Assembly (NCBI GenBank): GCA_003445715.1
Contig: DMCS01000076.1
Location: 1 to 21,478 of the forward strand
Origin: Candidatus Mesolinea sp.
Lineage (GTDB): Bacteria; Chloroflexota; Anaerolineae; Anaerolineales; Anaerolineaceae
Direction of reading: 5' to 3'
DNA length: 21,478 nt
Position numbers and translations under genes: made by a program. Below the pieces are notes generated by a model, which was given only the letters and a program-made list of their open reading frames with translations, made no database searches and was not told the origin of the DNA. Within the stretch, counting starts at the first letter, position 1, and each line of letters begins with the position of its first letter. Of the stretch, positions 1 to 6,895 are shown piece by piece.

Positions 1-58
1 CTTCAGTCAATCCTTCCTTGCGCAGGTAGTCAATAAATGCCATAATTGTGTCAGTCAT
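1..58 (-). CDS. Transposase N-terminus, IS256 (mutator) type, partial
   Basis: An open frame starts at the ATG at 58-56 and runs off the window after 19 codons (MTDTIMAFIDYLRKEGLTE). An AAGGAGG Shine-Dalgarno sequence lies seven bases upstream, which is much stronger than those of many neighbouring genes. The short N-terminus with a YLRKxGL-like segment is similar to how IS256-family DDE transposases begin. It is too short for a firm identification and no catalytic residue is visible. The IS256-like inverted repeat just upstream is the main support. Confidence 0.5.
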   Translation of the reverse strand, partial: MTDTIMAFIDYLRKEGLTE

Positions 59-151
59 CTTTGTGCCTCCTTTTTTGAATTTGAACATTCTTATGGAAGC
101 ACAAGATGACTATTTCGTCAACCTTTTTACACCACTATATAAGACTTTACC
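1..151 (-). mobile_element. 5' end of an IS256-family insertion sequence (element runs off the left edge)
   Basis: On the minus strand, starting near 151 and reading leftwards, the sequence begins GGTAAAGTCTTATATAG and continues to TGGTGTAAAA near 125. This closely resembles the terminal inverted repeat of IS256 as I remember it (GATAAAGTC...TGTGTAAAA). About 65 bases further in are a strong Shine-Dalgarno sequence and a start codon, the spacing expected for a transposase leader in this family. The other end of the element and any 8-9 bp target duplication lie outside the window, so the family call rests on one terminus and a short N-terminus. The insertion lies about 50 bp beyond the stop codon of the preceding gene and breaks no gene visible here. 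Confidence 0.6.
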
Positions 152-199
152 CAGGTTTGCCTGACCTCTGTGAAGACCTTGTTAGTGAAAAAATCGAGG

Positions 200-1519
200 T
201 TATTTGCCGAATTTCTTCTGCAGAATATCTGTCAAGGTTGGCTTACCAATCTCCTCCAGCGCATAGCGCACACGCTGCGTGGGTTTGTTTATCTTCATGA
301 TGCGGTTGAGGTCAATTGGCGTACCGATTACCACTATATCCACATCGGCGTTATTGATTGTTTGCTCTAAATCGCGCACCATTTGTTCACCATAGCCCAT
401 TGCCGGCAGGATCTTGCCTGTGCCAGGATATTTTTTGTAGGTGTCCACAATGCTGCCGACAGCAAATTGCCGTGGATCAACAATTTCTGCCGCACCGTAC
501 CGCCGAGCAGCCACATAGCCAGCCCCAAAAGCCATACCGCCATGTGTGAGTGTGGGACCGTCCTCAACCACTAGCACGCGTTTCCCGCGGATAGCATCCG
601 GATCGTCTACGTAGATGGGAGAAGCTGCCTCAATAACTTGAGCCGTTGGGTTAACCGCAAACAAGCTCTCGCGCACGGCAATGACATCATCTGGGTTAGC
701 TGTATCAACCTTGTTGATGACAAACACATCCGCCATGCGCGCATTGGTCTCGCCAGGGTAATAATTAACCTCGTGCCCTGGCCGCAGCGGGTCAGCCACC
801 ACTATGAGCAAGTCTGTCGCATAGAATGAAAAGTCATTATTCCCGCCGTCCCATATGACGATATCGACTTCCTTTTCTGCCTCACGGAGAATAGCTTCGT
901 AATCCACACCGGCGTAGACAATCACGCCTTGGTCGATGTGGGGTTCATATTCTTCGCGTTCCTCAATAGTGCACTCGTGCTTATCCAGGTCCGCATAGGT
1001 GGCAAAGCGCTGCACTTTCTGCTTGACTAGGTCACCATAAGGCATGGGATGGCGGATTGCAGCAACTTTGTAACCCATTTCCATGAGGATCTGGGCAACT
1101 CTGCGAGTAGTCTGGCTCTTACCTGAGCCGGTACGCACAGCGCAAACAGCCACAACTGGTTTGGTGGATTTCACCTGTGTGCGTTTGGTGCCCATCACAA
1201 AGAAATCTGGACCCAACGCATTTACCTGTGAGGCTTTATGCATCACATACGTATGGGGCACATCACTGTAAGCAAAAACAACTTCGTCAACATCAAGATC
1301 CTTAATCAACTTGGGTAGCTCATCTTCGGGATAAATATCGATTCCGTTGGGGTAGAGTTTGCCTGCCAGCTCAGCTGGATATTTTCGACCCTCAATATTG
1401 GGAATTTGGGTTGCCGTAAATGCAACCACTTCATATTGATCGTTATCCCGGTAAAATGTATTGAAGTTATGGAAATCCCTTCCAGCGGCTCCCATGATGA
1501 TTGTGCGGATGCGTTTCAT
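200..1519 (-). CDS. Cyclic 2,3-diphosphoglycerate synthetase-like P-loop NTPase (predicted GTPase)
   Basis: A 439-residue protein. Residues 1-115 look like a Rossmann-type N-terminal domain with an unusual GAAGRDFHNFN segment at 10-20. A P-loop domain follows, with Walker A (VRTGSGKSQTT) at 128-138, a DGGNND segment at 224-229 where a Walker B would fall, and NKVD at 269-272, typical of GTPases. This layout matches the family that includes the archaeal cyclic 2,3-diphosphoglycerate synthetase, which closes 2,3-bisphosphoglycerate to its cyclic form using ATP. Many bacterial members have no proven activity, so the substrate is unknown here. The ATG is preceded by AGGAGA about nine bases upstream. 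It follows argS by 39 bases and is probably cotranscribed. An insertion sequence begins just past its stop. Confidence 0.75.
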   Translation of the reverse strand: MKRIRTIIMGAAGRDFHNFNTFYRDNDQYEVVAFTATQIPNIEGRKYPAELAGKLYPNGIDIYPEDELPKLIKDLDVDEVVFAYSDVPHTYVMHKASQVNALGPDFFVMGTKRTQVKSTKPVVAVCAVRTGSGKSQTTRRVAQILMEMGYKVAAIRHPMPYGDLVKQKVQRFATYADLDKHECTIEEREEYEPHIDQGVIVYAGVDYEAILREAEKEVDIVIWDGGNNDFSFYATDLLIVVADPLRPGHEVNYYPGETNARMADVFVINKVDTANPDDVIAVRESLFAVNPTAQVIEAASPIYVDDPDAIRGKRVLVVEDGPTLTHGGMAFGAGYVAARRYGAAEIVDPRQFAVGSIVDTYKKYPGTGKILPAMGYGEQMVRDLEQTINNADVDIVVIGTPIDLNRIMKINKPTQRVRYALEEIGKPTLTDILQKKFGK

Positions 1520-1558
1520 AAATTTATTCTCCTTTTGTTAAATTTTTTATTCCTAATT

Positions 1559-3310
1559 TTACATCACTTCCGGGGCACGGATGCCCAAAAGGGTCAAAAC
1601 TTTCGCTAAACAAATGCGCGCTGCAGCCACCAGTGCCAAGCGGGCTTCGCGAATAGCTGGCTCTGCATTCAGCACCGGACATTGATTATAAAAATCATTG
1701 AAAACTTTAGCCAAATCATAGGCAAAATTTGCCACCAACGAAGGTTTTAGCTCTTTGGCTGCACGTTGGATTTCGTCGGGCAACCGGGCAAGCAATTCGA
1801 TTAGGTTTATCTCGCTGGGCTGTAGGGCGTAGCTAAATTGTGGTACCTCAAATTGCTCCATGCCTGCCTTGCGCAAAATGCTGTTAGCGCGCACATGCGC
1901 ATATTGGATATAGGGCGCCGATTGCCCATTGAAGTCTAAGGCATTCTCCCAGTCGAAAGTTACCATTTTGGTGTTTTCGCGTGCCAACATGGGATATTTA
2001 ATGCTGCCTAACGCTACTGCCTCGGCAATGGCCTGCATTTCTTGGGGACTAAGCTCCGGATTTTTATCACGCACAATCTCCAGCGCACGGTTCGTCGCCT
2101 CCCGAATGAGGTCATCCAAAAGCACAACCGTCCCCTCCCGTGAGGACATGGTAACATTCCCCGGCAGGTTCACAATTTCGTAAGCTAAGTGGTAAATGTG
2201 CTCTGCCCAGGGATATCCCATCAGCTCTAACACTTTGCGGATTTGCTTCATGTGCAGGCTCTGCCGCACGTCAATCACGTAAATGGATTGATCGAGGTCA
2301 TATTCGGTAAATTTTAGAATGGCTAATGGGGTTTCTTTAGTGGCATAGAGTGAGGTCCCGTCCGAGCGCAAAATAATCACAACGCGGTATTCCTCTTTCG
2401 TGCCCAGTAGTTCATCCAAGTTGATGATCACCGGCTCTTCGGGTCTGCCATCGTGTGCTAATCCGGATTTGATCAGTTGTTCTACTACGGCTTTGCCCGG
2501 CTCTTCCACCTCGCTCTCGAAGTAGATGCGGTCAAAACGTTCTCCCAGCAAGTCATAAACCTGGGCAAAACCTTCCATCGACCAATCGCGAGTTTGCTTC
2601 CAAAGCTCAAGGATATGCGGGTCACGGGCATCCCAGCGGGCAAAGTACGCCCTTACTTCAGCCTCAAAACTATCTTCATAGGCAAAGCGGCGGTCAGCCT
2701 CAGCAAAAAGGTCGCCCATCCAACGGGTTTTATCTTCGCTCGGGGTCTCTCCCTGATGATATTTCTCGTAATTACAAAGCCACTTGATAACATGCAGACC
2801 AATATCCCCGATGTAATTCACGCGGATCACCTTTTTGCCACTGGCTTCGAGGATATTTGCAATCGATCCTCCCAAGATGACATTGCGCAGATGTCCGACG
2901 TGTAAGGGTTTGTGCGTGTTTGGGTTAGAATATTCCACCATGGTGGCTTTGCCGGTCCCTTGGCGGGTGCCATAGCCCTCACCATTGGCTAAGACAAGCT
3001 GCACTACCTTCTGAGCATATTCTGGTGGCGAAAAGTAAAGGTTGAGATATCCACGTACCGCTTCAATGCGGCTAAAACCGGGCAGATCCCCAAGGTAAGT
3101 CCGCAAGGATTCTGCCAAAAATTGAGCATGCTGTGGCACCGGCACTTGACGATTGGGGTCCGCAGCTGCCAGCGGAAAAAGCGGTGCAGCCATCCCCCAT
3201 TCACCCCTGAAGGGGATATCACGCCACTCCAAGGACTTAGCAGGCAGCCCTCGCTCCTGGCAAAACTTTTCAATCTTATCTGCTAATGCTTGCTTTTCCT
3301 GGTCGAACAT
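1559..3310 (-). CDS. argS: Arginyl-tRNA synthetase
   Basis: Cytoplasmic class I aminoacyl-tRNA synthetase that charges tRNA-Arg with arginine. The 583-residue length is normal. The N-terminal Add-1-like domain (about 1-110) precedes the catalytic core with the HIGH-type motif HVGH at 137-140. The second signature is MSSREG at 388-393, as usual for ArgRS, which lacks a standard KMSKS lysine. The C-terminal part has the QYAHVRA segment that opens the DALR anticodon-binding domain. The ATG at 3310 has a GAAGGA Shine-Dalgarno sequence. It is separated from rpsT by a terminator and has its own likely promoter. The next gene begins 39 bases after its stop. Confidence 0.97.
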   Translation of the reverse strand: MFDQEKQALADKIEKFCQERGLPAKSLEWRDIPFRGEWGMAAPLFPLAAADPNRQVPVPQHAQFLAESLRTYLGDLPGFSRIEAVRGYLNLYFSPPEYAQKVVQLVLANGEGYGTRQGTGKATMVEYSNPNTHKPLHVGHLRNVILGGSIANILEASGKKVIRVNYIGDIGLHVIKWLCNYEKYHQGETPSEDKTRWMGDLFAEADRRFAYEDSFEAEVRAYFARWDARDPHILELWKQTRDWSMEGFAQVYDLLGERFDRIYFESEVEEPGKAVVEQLIKSGLAHDGRPEEPVIINLDELLGTKEEYRVVIILRSDGTSLYATKETPLAILKFTEYDLDQSIYVIDVRQSLHMKQIRKVLELMGYPWAEHIYHLAYEIVNLPGNVTMSSREGTVVLLDDLIREATNRALEIVRDKNPELSPQEMQAIAEAVALGSIKYPMLARENTKMVTFDWENALDFNGQSAPYIQYAHVRANSILRKAGMEQFEVPQFSYALQPSEINLIELLARLPDEIQRAAKELKPSLVANFAYDLAKVFNDFYNQCPVLNAEPAIREARLALVAAARICLAKVLTLLGIRAPEVM

Positions 3311-3367
3311 GCTGTTTTCCTTCTGCCTAAAATGAGCAAAACCTGCTGCTTGCAGGGCTCGAAGGCA

Positions 3368-3397
3368 ATTTTACCATTCTGCCATGCTATTTTTCAC
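3368..3397 (-). promoter_or_regulatory. Probable argS promoter
   Basis: On the minus strand a -35-like GTGAAA (3392-3397) and a -10-like TAAAAT (3368-3373) are separated by 18 bases, immediately downstream of the rpsT terminator. The predicted leader is about 50 nt and contains a small 5-bp hairpin (3342-3356) but no T-box or other recognisable riboswitch. The -35 matches the consensus at only four of six positions. Confidence 0.4.
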
Positions 3398-3405
3398 GCA
3401 GCAAC

Positions 3406-3429
3406 AAAAACGGAGGCATAAAGCCTCCG
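3406..3429 (-). terminator. Rho-independent terminator after rpsT
   Basis: A perfect 7-bp GC-rich stem (CGGAGGC/GCCTCCG, 3411-3417 with 3423-3429) with a 5-base loop is followed on the minus strand by TTTTT (3410-3406). It lies 23 bases past the rpsT stop and ends that transcript before argS. Confidence 0.88.
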
Positions 3430-3452
3430 CATTGATGACTGAAATACTAGGA

Positions 3453-3716
3453 TTATTCCATTGTGTTTAGCTTTTTGACCAGACGTGACTTGCGGCGGGC
3501 AGCGTTGTTTTTATGAATCACGCCTTTGCTGGCAGCTTTATCCAGAGCTTTAATCGCTTTCAGCACTTCTTCTTGGGAGGCTTGCGCATCGCCAACTTTG
3601 ATAGCTGCTTCAGCTTTGCGCACGTAAGTGCGTGCCGTGCCACGATAGACACGGTTGCGCATGCGCCGTTTCTGGTTTTGTTTATTGCGTTTGATCTGAG
3701 ACTTAATATTAGCCAA
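3453..3716 (-). CDS. rpsT: Small ribosomal subunit protein bS20
   Basis: An 87-residue, very basic protein beginning MANIKSQIKRNKQNQKRR, a typical S20 N-terminus that binds 16S rRNA early in 30S assembly. Length and composition fit the family. The start codon is TTG (3716-3714), with GGAGG five bases upstream (GGAGGAAGAATTG). No in-frame ATG could replace it without losing the conserved N-terminus. The gene is monocistronic, with its own promoter and a terminator. In Escherichia coli rpsT also starts at UUG, and that weak codon takes part in autogenous control; the same could hold here, but this is inference. Confidence 0.97.
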   Translation of the reverse strand: MANIKSQIKRNKQNQKRRMRNRVYRGTARTYVRKAEAAIKVGDAQASQEEVLKAIKALDKAASKGVIHKNNAARRKSRLVKKLNTME

Positions 3717-3755
3717 TTCTTCCTCCAGACAATAATTCCATATTCACGAACTTTT

Positions 3756-3783
3756 ATTTTACAACAAATTCTCAAAATGTCCA
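3756..3783 (-). promoter_or_regulatory. Probable rpsT promoter
   Basis: On the minus strand TGGACA (3778-3783) and TAAAAT (3756-3761) are spaced by 16 bases, each matching the sigma-70-type consensus at five of six positions. The predicted start of transcription lies about 30 bases upstream of the TTG codon. Confidence 0.55.
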
Positions 3784-3912
3784 GTCCAAAACCGACTTAA
3801 TTTCAGATTTTATGACTGGTTTTATTGTTTTCCGCCTGTTTATCATTGCCTTTTCATTACTCTGTGAGAGAGTCCGCACTTGCGTGAAAGAAAATTTCCT
3901 CGAATAGACTAT

Positions 3913-4011
3913 CTACGCGAGCTCGAATTCACCTTCCAATCCTGAGGTTGAATCCGGTCTTACCCACAGCTTTAATTTTCCTGGCTCAATGGTATAACGA
4001 TTCCTCAAGTG
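3913..4011 (-). pseudogene. Remnant of the C-terminus of a family 3 glycoside hydrolase (fibronectin III-like end)
   Basis: Between the reductase terminator and the rpsT promoter, the minus strand encodes about 30 residues, including RYTIEPGKLKLWVRPDSTS and then GLEGEFEL before a TAG at 3915-3913. The EPG...V..S...L.GEFEL pattern resembles the last strands of the fibronectin type III-like domain that ends many beta-glucosidases of glycoside hydrolase family 3. No start codon, Shine-Dalgarno sequence or catalytic domain accompanies it. The open frame continues upstream only through the terminator hairpin and into the antisense of nothing recognisable. I read it as a gene fossil left by a deletion; a chance match is possible because the segment is short. 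Confidence 0.4.
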
Positions 4012-4012
4012 A

Positions 4013-4043
4013 TAAAAACAGGCCCCCATTTCGGGGGGCCTGT
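4013..4043 (-). terminator. Rho-independent terminator after the ferric-reductase-like gene
   Basis: A strong 10-bp stem (ACAGGCCCCC at 4018-4027 with GGGGGCCTGT at 4034-4043) with a 6-base loop is followed on the minus strand by a run of T's (4018-4014). It lies about 20 bases past the stop codon of the reductase gene and closes the cytochrome/reductase transcription unit. Confidence 0.9.
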
Positions 4044-4063
4044 AAGCTAAACAAATGCTTCGG

Positions 4064-5359
4064 CTAAGCCATTTCGTACTTTTCGGTGGCAATCTGTGAC
4101 TTCGGCACACCCATAGCTCCTAAATGCTTGTGCATCGCATCCATCATCGGTAGCGGACCGCACATGAAGTAGAACAGTTCCTTATAGTTTTCAGGAAGTG
4201 TCTCTACGAGCAGTTCTTTAGTGATAAAACCTTTATGTTCACAAGCTTCCGGATTTAGCGGCTTCTCAAGCACCTGGATAAAGGTCATGTTGAGGCGTGA
4301 TTTGAGGTTCTCAAATTCGTCTTCAAAAAGCACCGTCTCTTCATTAAAGTCGCCATAGAACACATACACTGGTCGTTTATCGCCCTTATCAGCCATTGTA
4401 TTGAGGATGCTCATGATTGGCGCAATGCCAATACCACCACCTAGAAGAACTAAGCCCTTTTGCATGCGCGGGTCATCCAAGTCGAAGGTCCCATAAGGCC
4501 CATCCACATACATTTTCTCACCGGGCTTCCAATCAGAGACTGTATTGGTAAAGTCGCCAGCTTTTTTAATAGAGAAACGAACGGCATCCCATTCGGTACT
4601 TCCCGAGTATGAGAAAGGATTACGGCTGATCACGAACGGCGACGGACCCCGGCTAATCCAGGCTACCTGGCCAGCTTTAAAGGCAGGGCGTTCGAACCCA
4701 TCCGGCAAAAGGTATACAGAATAGGTATCCTTTCCTTCAGGAACAACCTTTTCAATTTTGTAAGGATGCTTCGCCAGGATTAAGGGTCGGATAAGGCGAA
4801 TATACAGCGCTAATCCACCCCAAATCACTATAAGCACAATCCAAGTAGCAGTCATTGCCGAATTACGCATATAGTAATTCCGGCCGAACATGTGCCACAG
4901 CCCAAATACCATGATACACAAAGTGAAAATGTCGTGTAACAACAGCCAGGTGGTATAGCTAATCTTGAGCTGCTTACGAAAAATTGAAGTAATCGCGATC
5001 AGGATTAAACCAAATAATGCGATTTCGCCCGCTTGTAACCAAAAAGGCTCTTCGAAAAACATCGATTGTCCCGCCACTAAGATAATCGGATGCAGGAGGA
5101 TCAAGCCCACAGATACAGCCGAGATCACATGGTGGGTTTTGTACATCTTGTCCAATTGGATTGAATCAGCCAACCAGGGGATTCGCGAAATAGGTAGGAA
5201 CTGCATCCCCACGATAGTCATTCCGAGGAATGCTAAAGCCACGGAGATATCCCGCATAGGCCACACCCAGTTTGCATTCAACAGCATGATTGTGACAGGC
5301 GTGAGCGTCAGGGCGACGCAAACAACCAGGAAGATTACAAGTTTCGTTTTATTCGACAT
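4064..5359 (-). CDS. Ferric-reductase-type membrane flavocytochrome (ferredoxin/NAD(P)H reductase family)
   Basis: A 431-residue protein with two halves. Residues 1-195 form a membrane domain of about six helices with histidine pairs spaced 14 apart (H76/H90 and H142/H156), the pattern of bis-heme b binding in ferric reductase and NADPH oxidase families. Residues 198-431 form a ferredoxin-NADP reductase module: FAD-binding RNPFS at 246-250, nucleotide-binding GGGIGIAPI at 307-315 and CGPLPMM at 400-406. It probably moves electrons from NAD(P)H through FAD and b hemes across the membrane. It starts 31 bases after the pentaheme cytochrome gene with a GGGAG Shine-Dalgarno sequence, and a strong terminator follows it, so the two form one operon. 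The natural acceptor (cytochrome, metal or quinone) cannot be told from sequence. Confidence 0.85.
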   Translation of the reverse strand: MSNKTKLVIFLVVCVALTLTPVTIMLLNANWVWPMRDISVALAFLGMTIVGMQFLPISRIPWLADSIQLDKMYKTHHVISAVSVGLILLHPIILVAGQSMFFEEPFWLQAGEIALFGLILIAITSIFRKQLKISYTTWLLLHDIFTLCIMVFGLWHMFGRNYYMRNSAMTATWIVLIVIWGGLALYIRLIRPLILAKHPYKIEKVVPEGKDTYSVYLLPDGFERPAFKAGQVAWISRGPSPFVISRNPFSYSGSTEWDAVRFSIKKAGDFTNTVSDWKPGEKMYVDGPYGTFDLDDPRMQKGLVLLGGGIGIAPIMSILNTMADKGDKRPVYVFYGDFNEETVLFEDEFENLKSRLNMTFIQVLEKPLNPEACEHKGFITKELLVETLPENYKELFYFMCGPLPMMDAMHKHLGAMGVPKSQIATEKYEMA

Positions 5360-5390
5360 AAATTCTCCCGTCTAACGCTTTATTTCAAGC

Positions 5391-6545
5391 TTAGGGACGC
5401 ACTAAGCCTTCAGTCGTCACACCACTGAATTGAGACAAATCCTCAATTGAATCGTACATAAGTTGTAATACGTATTCTGGGTTATGCACGTAAGCGGCTG
5501 GTTCCTTGGTGACAAACATCAGGTTGTATGCTGCTTTTAGCATGCGCGGGGTGAAAGCCTTAAACTGATTGGGGTAGATTGCTTCCCCTTCGCTGACTTC
5601 GCCATCGCCATTGGTATCGATGAAGGCATAAGGATATACCTTGGGCTCGAAGATGAAACCTACACCAGATTTCTCGTTAGCGTAACCTTGTAAAGCCTTG
5701 ATTAATACCTGCCGCATCCCTTCGATCTCATCAAATGTGCTTTCTGTGGTGCCATCGCCATCATAGTCCACCTTGGACATGGAGATTTTCTTGTAATCCT
5801 GATAGCTCTGCACATCTGAATGGCAAGTGGTGCAGAGATTAGCATCGCTGCCTTCAACTTCCTTAGTGTGGAGCGAGTGCGGATCATGGCATTCGGTGCA
5901 GGAATTCACTGGTTCGGCATGCTTGAAGGTGCCAACGTAGGATTTACCTTCATATTGATATCCCATTCCACCATCCGCGCCTAACTGTACCGAAGCTGCT
6001 GCCAAGTAGTGCACACCCAAAAGCGCTTGTCCTTCAATTACATCATCTTCTCCTACGCTAGCACTCGTAATAGCAGCATCAACTGCAGCAGACGAACCCA
6101 TACCGCTATGACAGGTCATGCAGATGGCGCTATTTCCCAGATCAGTAAATTCTTTACCGTTGGGTAAGGTAACCGAGGTGAGGTTATCGGCGGCATCATT
6201 GTGGCAGGTGGCGCAGGTAATGGAGTCGATGATCTTGCCAGGTGCATCCACTACCCCAGCAGCTGACCCGTCATTCCCGATGTAGTCCTGAAAGCCTGTA
6301 GAGCTATGACATTTTGCGCATGCAACTGGGACTTCAGCTGGATCATCCTCATTCCAGTGGTTGAATGCCTCAGAAGCGGCATCGGCATGCGCAGAGCCAG
6401 CCCATTTGGCGGACACTTCATTAATGAGCGCCATTTGGTCGACGTCGGTAGGTTCTTTAACTTCTTCTTTGGTTGTGCACCCTACCCAAGCAACCAAAGC
6501 TATTGCAATAACAGCGATTAAAATAAACAGGGATTTCTTTTTCAT
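5391..6545 (-). CDS. Pentaheme c-type cytochrome lipoprotein with EF-hand-like loops
   Basis: A 384-residue exported protein. The N-terminus has lysines, a hydrophobic helix and a Cys at 23 (WVGC), a slightly atypical lipobox, so it is probably a membrane-anchored lipoprotein. Five CxxCH heme c sites lie at 76-80, 111-115, 142-146, 216-220 and 238-242, with many distal histidines. The C-terminal third has no heme sites but has two acidic loops of EF-hand/dockerin type: DYDGDG at 260-265 and DTNGDGEVSEGE at 310-321, which may bind calcium. It is the first gene of an operon with the membrane flavocytochrome and has a near-consensus promoter and a GGAG ribosome site. It should need the Ccm genes next door for heme attachment. 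Its precise partner and family are unknown to me. Confidence 0.85.
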   Translation of the reverse strand: MKKKSLFILIAVIAIALVAWVGCTTKEEVKEPTDVDQMALINEVSAKWAGSAHADAASEAFNHWNEDDPAEVPVACAKCHSSTGFQDYIGNDGSAAGVVDAPGKIIDSITCATCHNDAADNLTSVTLPNGKEFTDLGNSAICMTCHSGMGSSAAVDAAITSASVGEDDVIEGQALLGVHYLAAASVQLGADGGMGYQYEGKSYVGTFKHAEPVNSCTECHDPHSLHTKEVEGSDANLCTTCHSDVQSYQDYKKISMSKVDYDGDGTTESTFDEIEGMRQVLIKALQGYANEKSGVGFIFEPKVYPYAFIDTNGDGEVSEGEAIYPNQFKAFTPRMLKAAYNLMFVTKEPAAYVHNPEYVLQLMYDSIEDLSQFSGVTTEGLVRP

Positions 6546-6595
6546 ACTTATTCTCCTCTCAAGAAGTTATAGAATGTAGCAATATTTCATCACTA

Positions 6596-6623
6596 ATTAT
6601 ATATAGTTTAGGGCAGAAGTCAA
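6596..6623 (-). promoter_or_regulatory. Strong sigma-70-type promoter of the cytochrome/reductase operon
   Basis: On the minus strand TTGACT (6618-6623) and a perfect TATAAT (6596-6601) are spaced by 16 bases, about 50 bases upstream of the cytochrome ATG. It is one of the two best promoter matches in the window. The 6624-6757 stretch upstream of it is AT-rich and holds nothing else I recognise. Confidence 0.7.
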
Positions 6624-6757
6624 TGTGAATTTTTTCACCAAATTAATCAACTTTTGCTCTAAGTGTTTTGCTCATACTTCAATATTTTTGAATTTTCACT
6701 CCTCCTTCCTCGAGAATTCAATCCCAAAATTAATAATTCCAATAGACTTGCTAAATT

Positions 6758-6895
6758 TTATGAGTCTTCAGCGGATAACTCATCGCGCTGTCGATTTATC
6801 TTCTTTTTCAACCAAAATAGATGCAAAACATAAGCAAAGATAAGCACAAATATGACAATATATCCAGTAATGAAATACGAAAAAGTATCAGGCAT
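6758..6895 (-). CDS. ccmD: CcmD-like small membrane protein of heme export
   Basis: A 45-residue protein: a short N-terminus (MPDTFSYFITGYIV), one transmembrane helix, then a basic segment (LKKKINRQRDEL). This is the size and layout of CcmD, which helps release holo-CcmE from the CcmABC complex. The ATG overlaps the last codons of ccmC by eight bases, with GGGAGG about nine bases upstream. CcmD sequences are poorly conserved, so the call rests on length, topology and position directly after ccmC. It is the last gene of the ccm operon. Confidence 0.85.
   Translation of the reverse strand: MPDTFSYFITGYIVIFVLIFAYVLHLFWLKKKINRQRDELSAEDS

Noticed and set aside
3311..3410. T-box riboswitch upstream of argS
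   Set aside because: The leader is only about 50 nt, with a 5-bp hairpin and no T-box sequence or antiterminator.
3918..3930. A 13-base match to a cloning-vector polylinker (EcoRI-SacI sites side by side), suggesting contamination
   Set aside because: The bases read through naturally as the GEFEL end of a glycoside-hydrolase-like segment, and no further vector sequence follows on either side.
6625..6843. A 72-residue plus-strand open frame between the cytochrome gene and ccmD
   Set aside because: It overlaps ccmD and begins at the promoter of the cytochrome gene; composition is that of AT-rich spacer.
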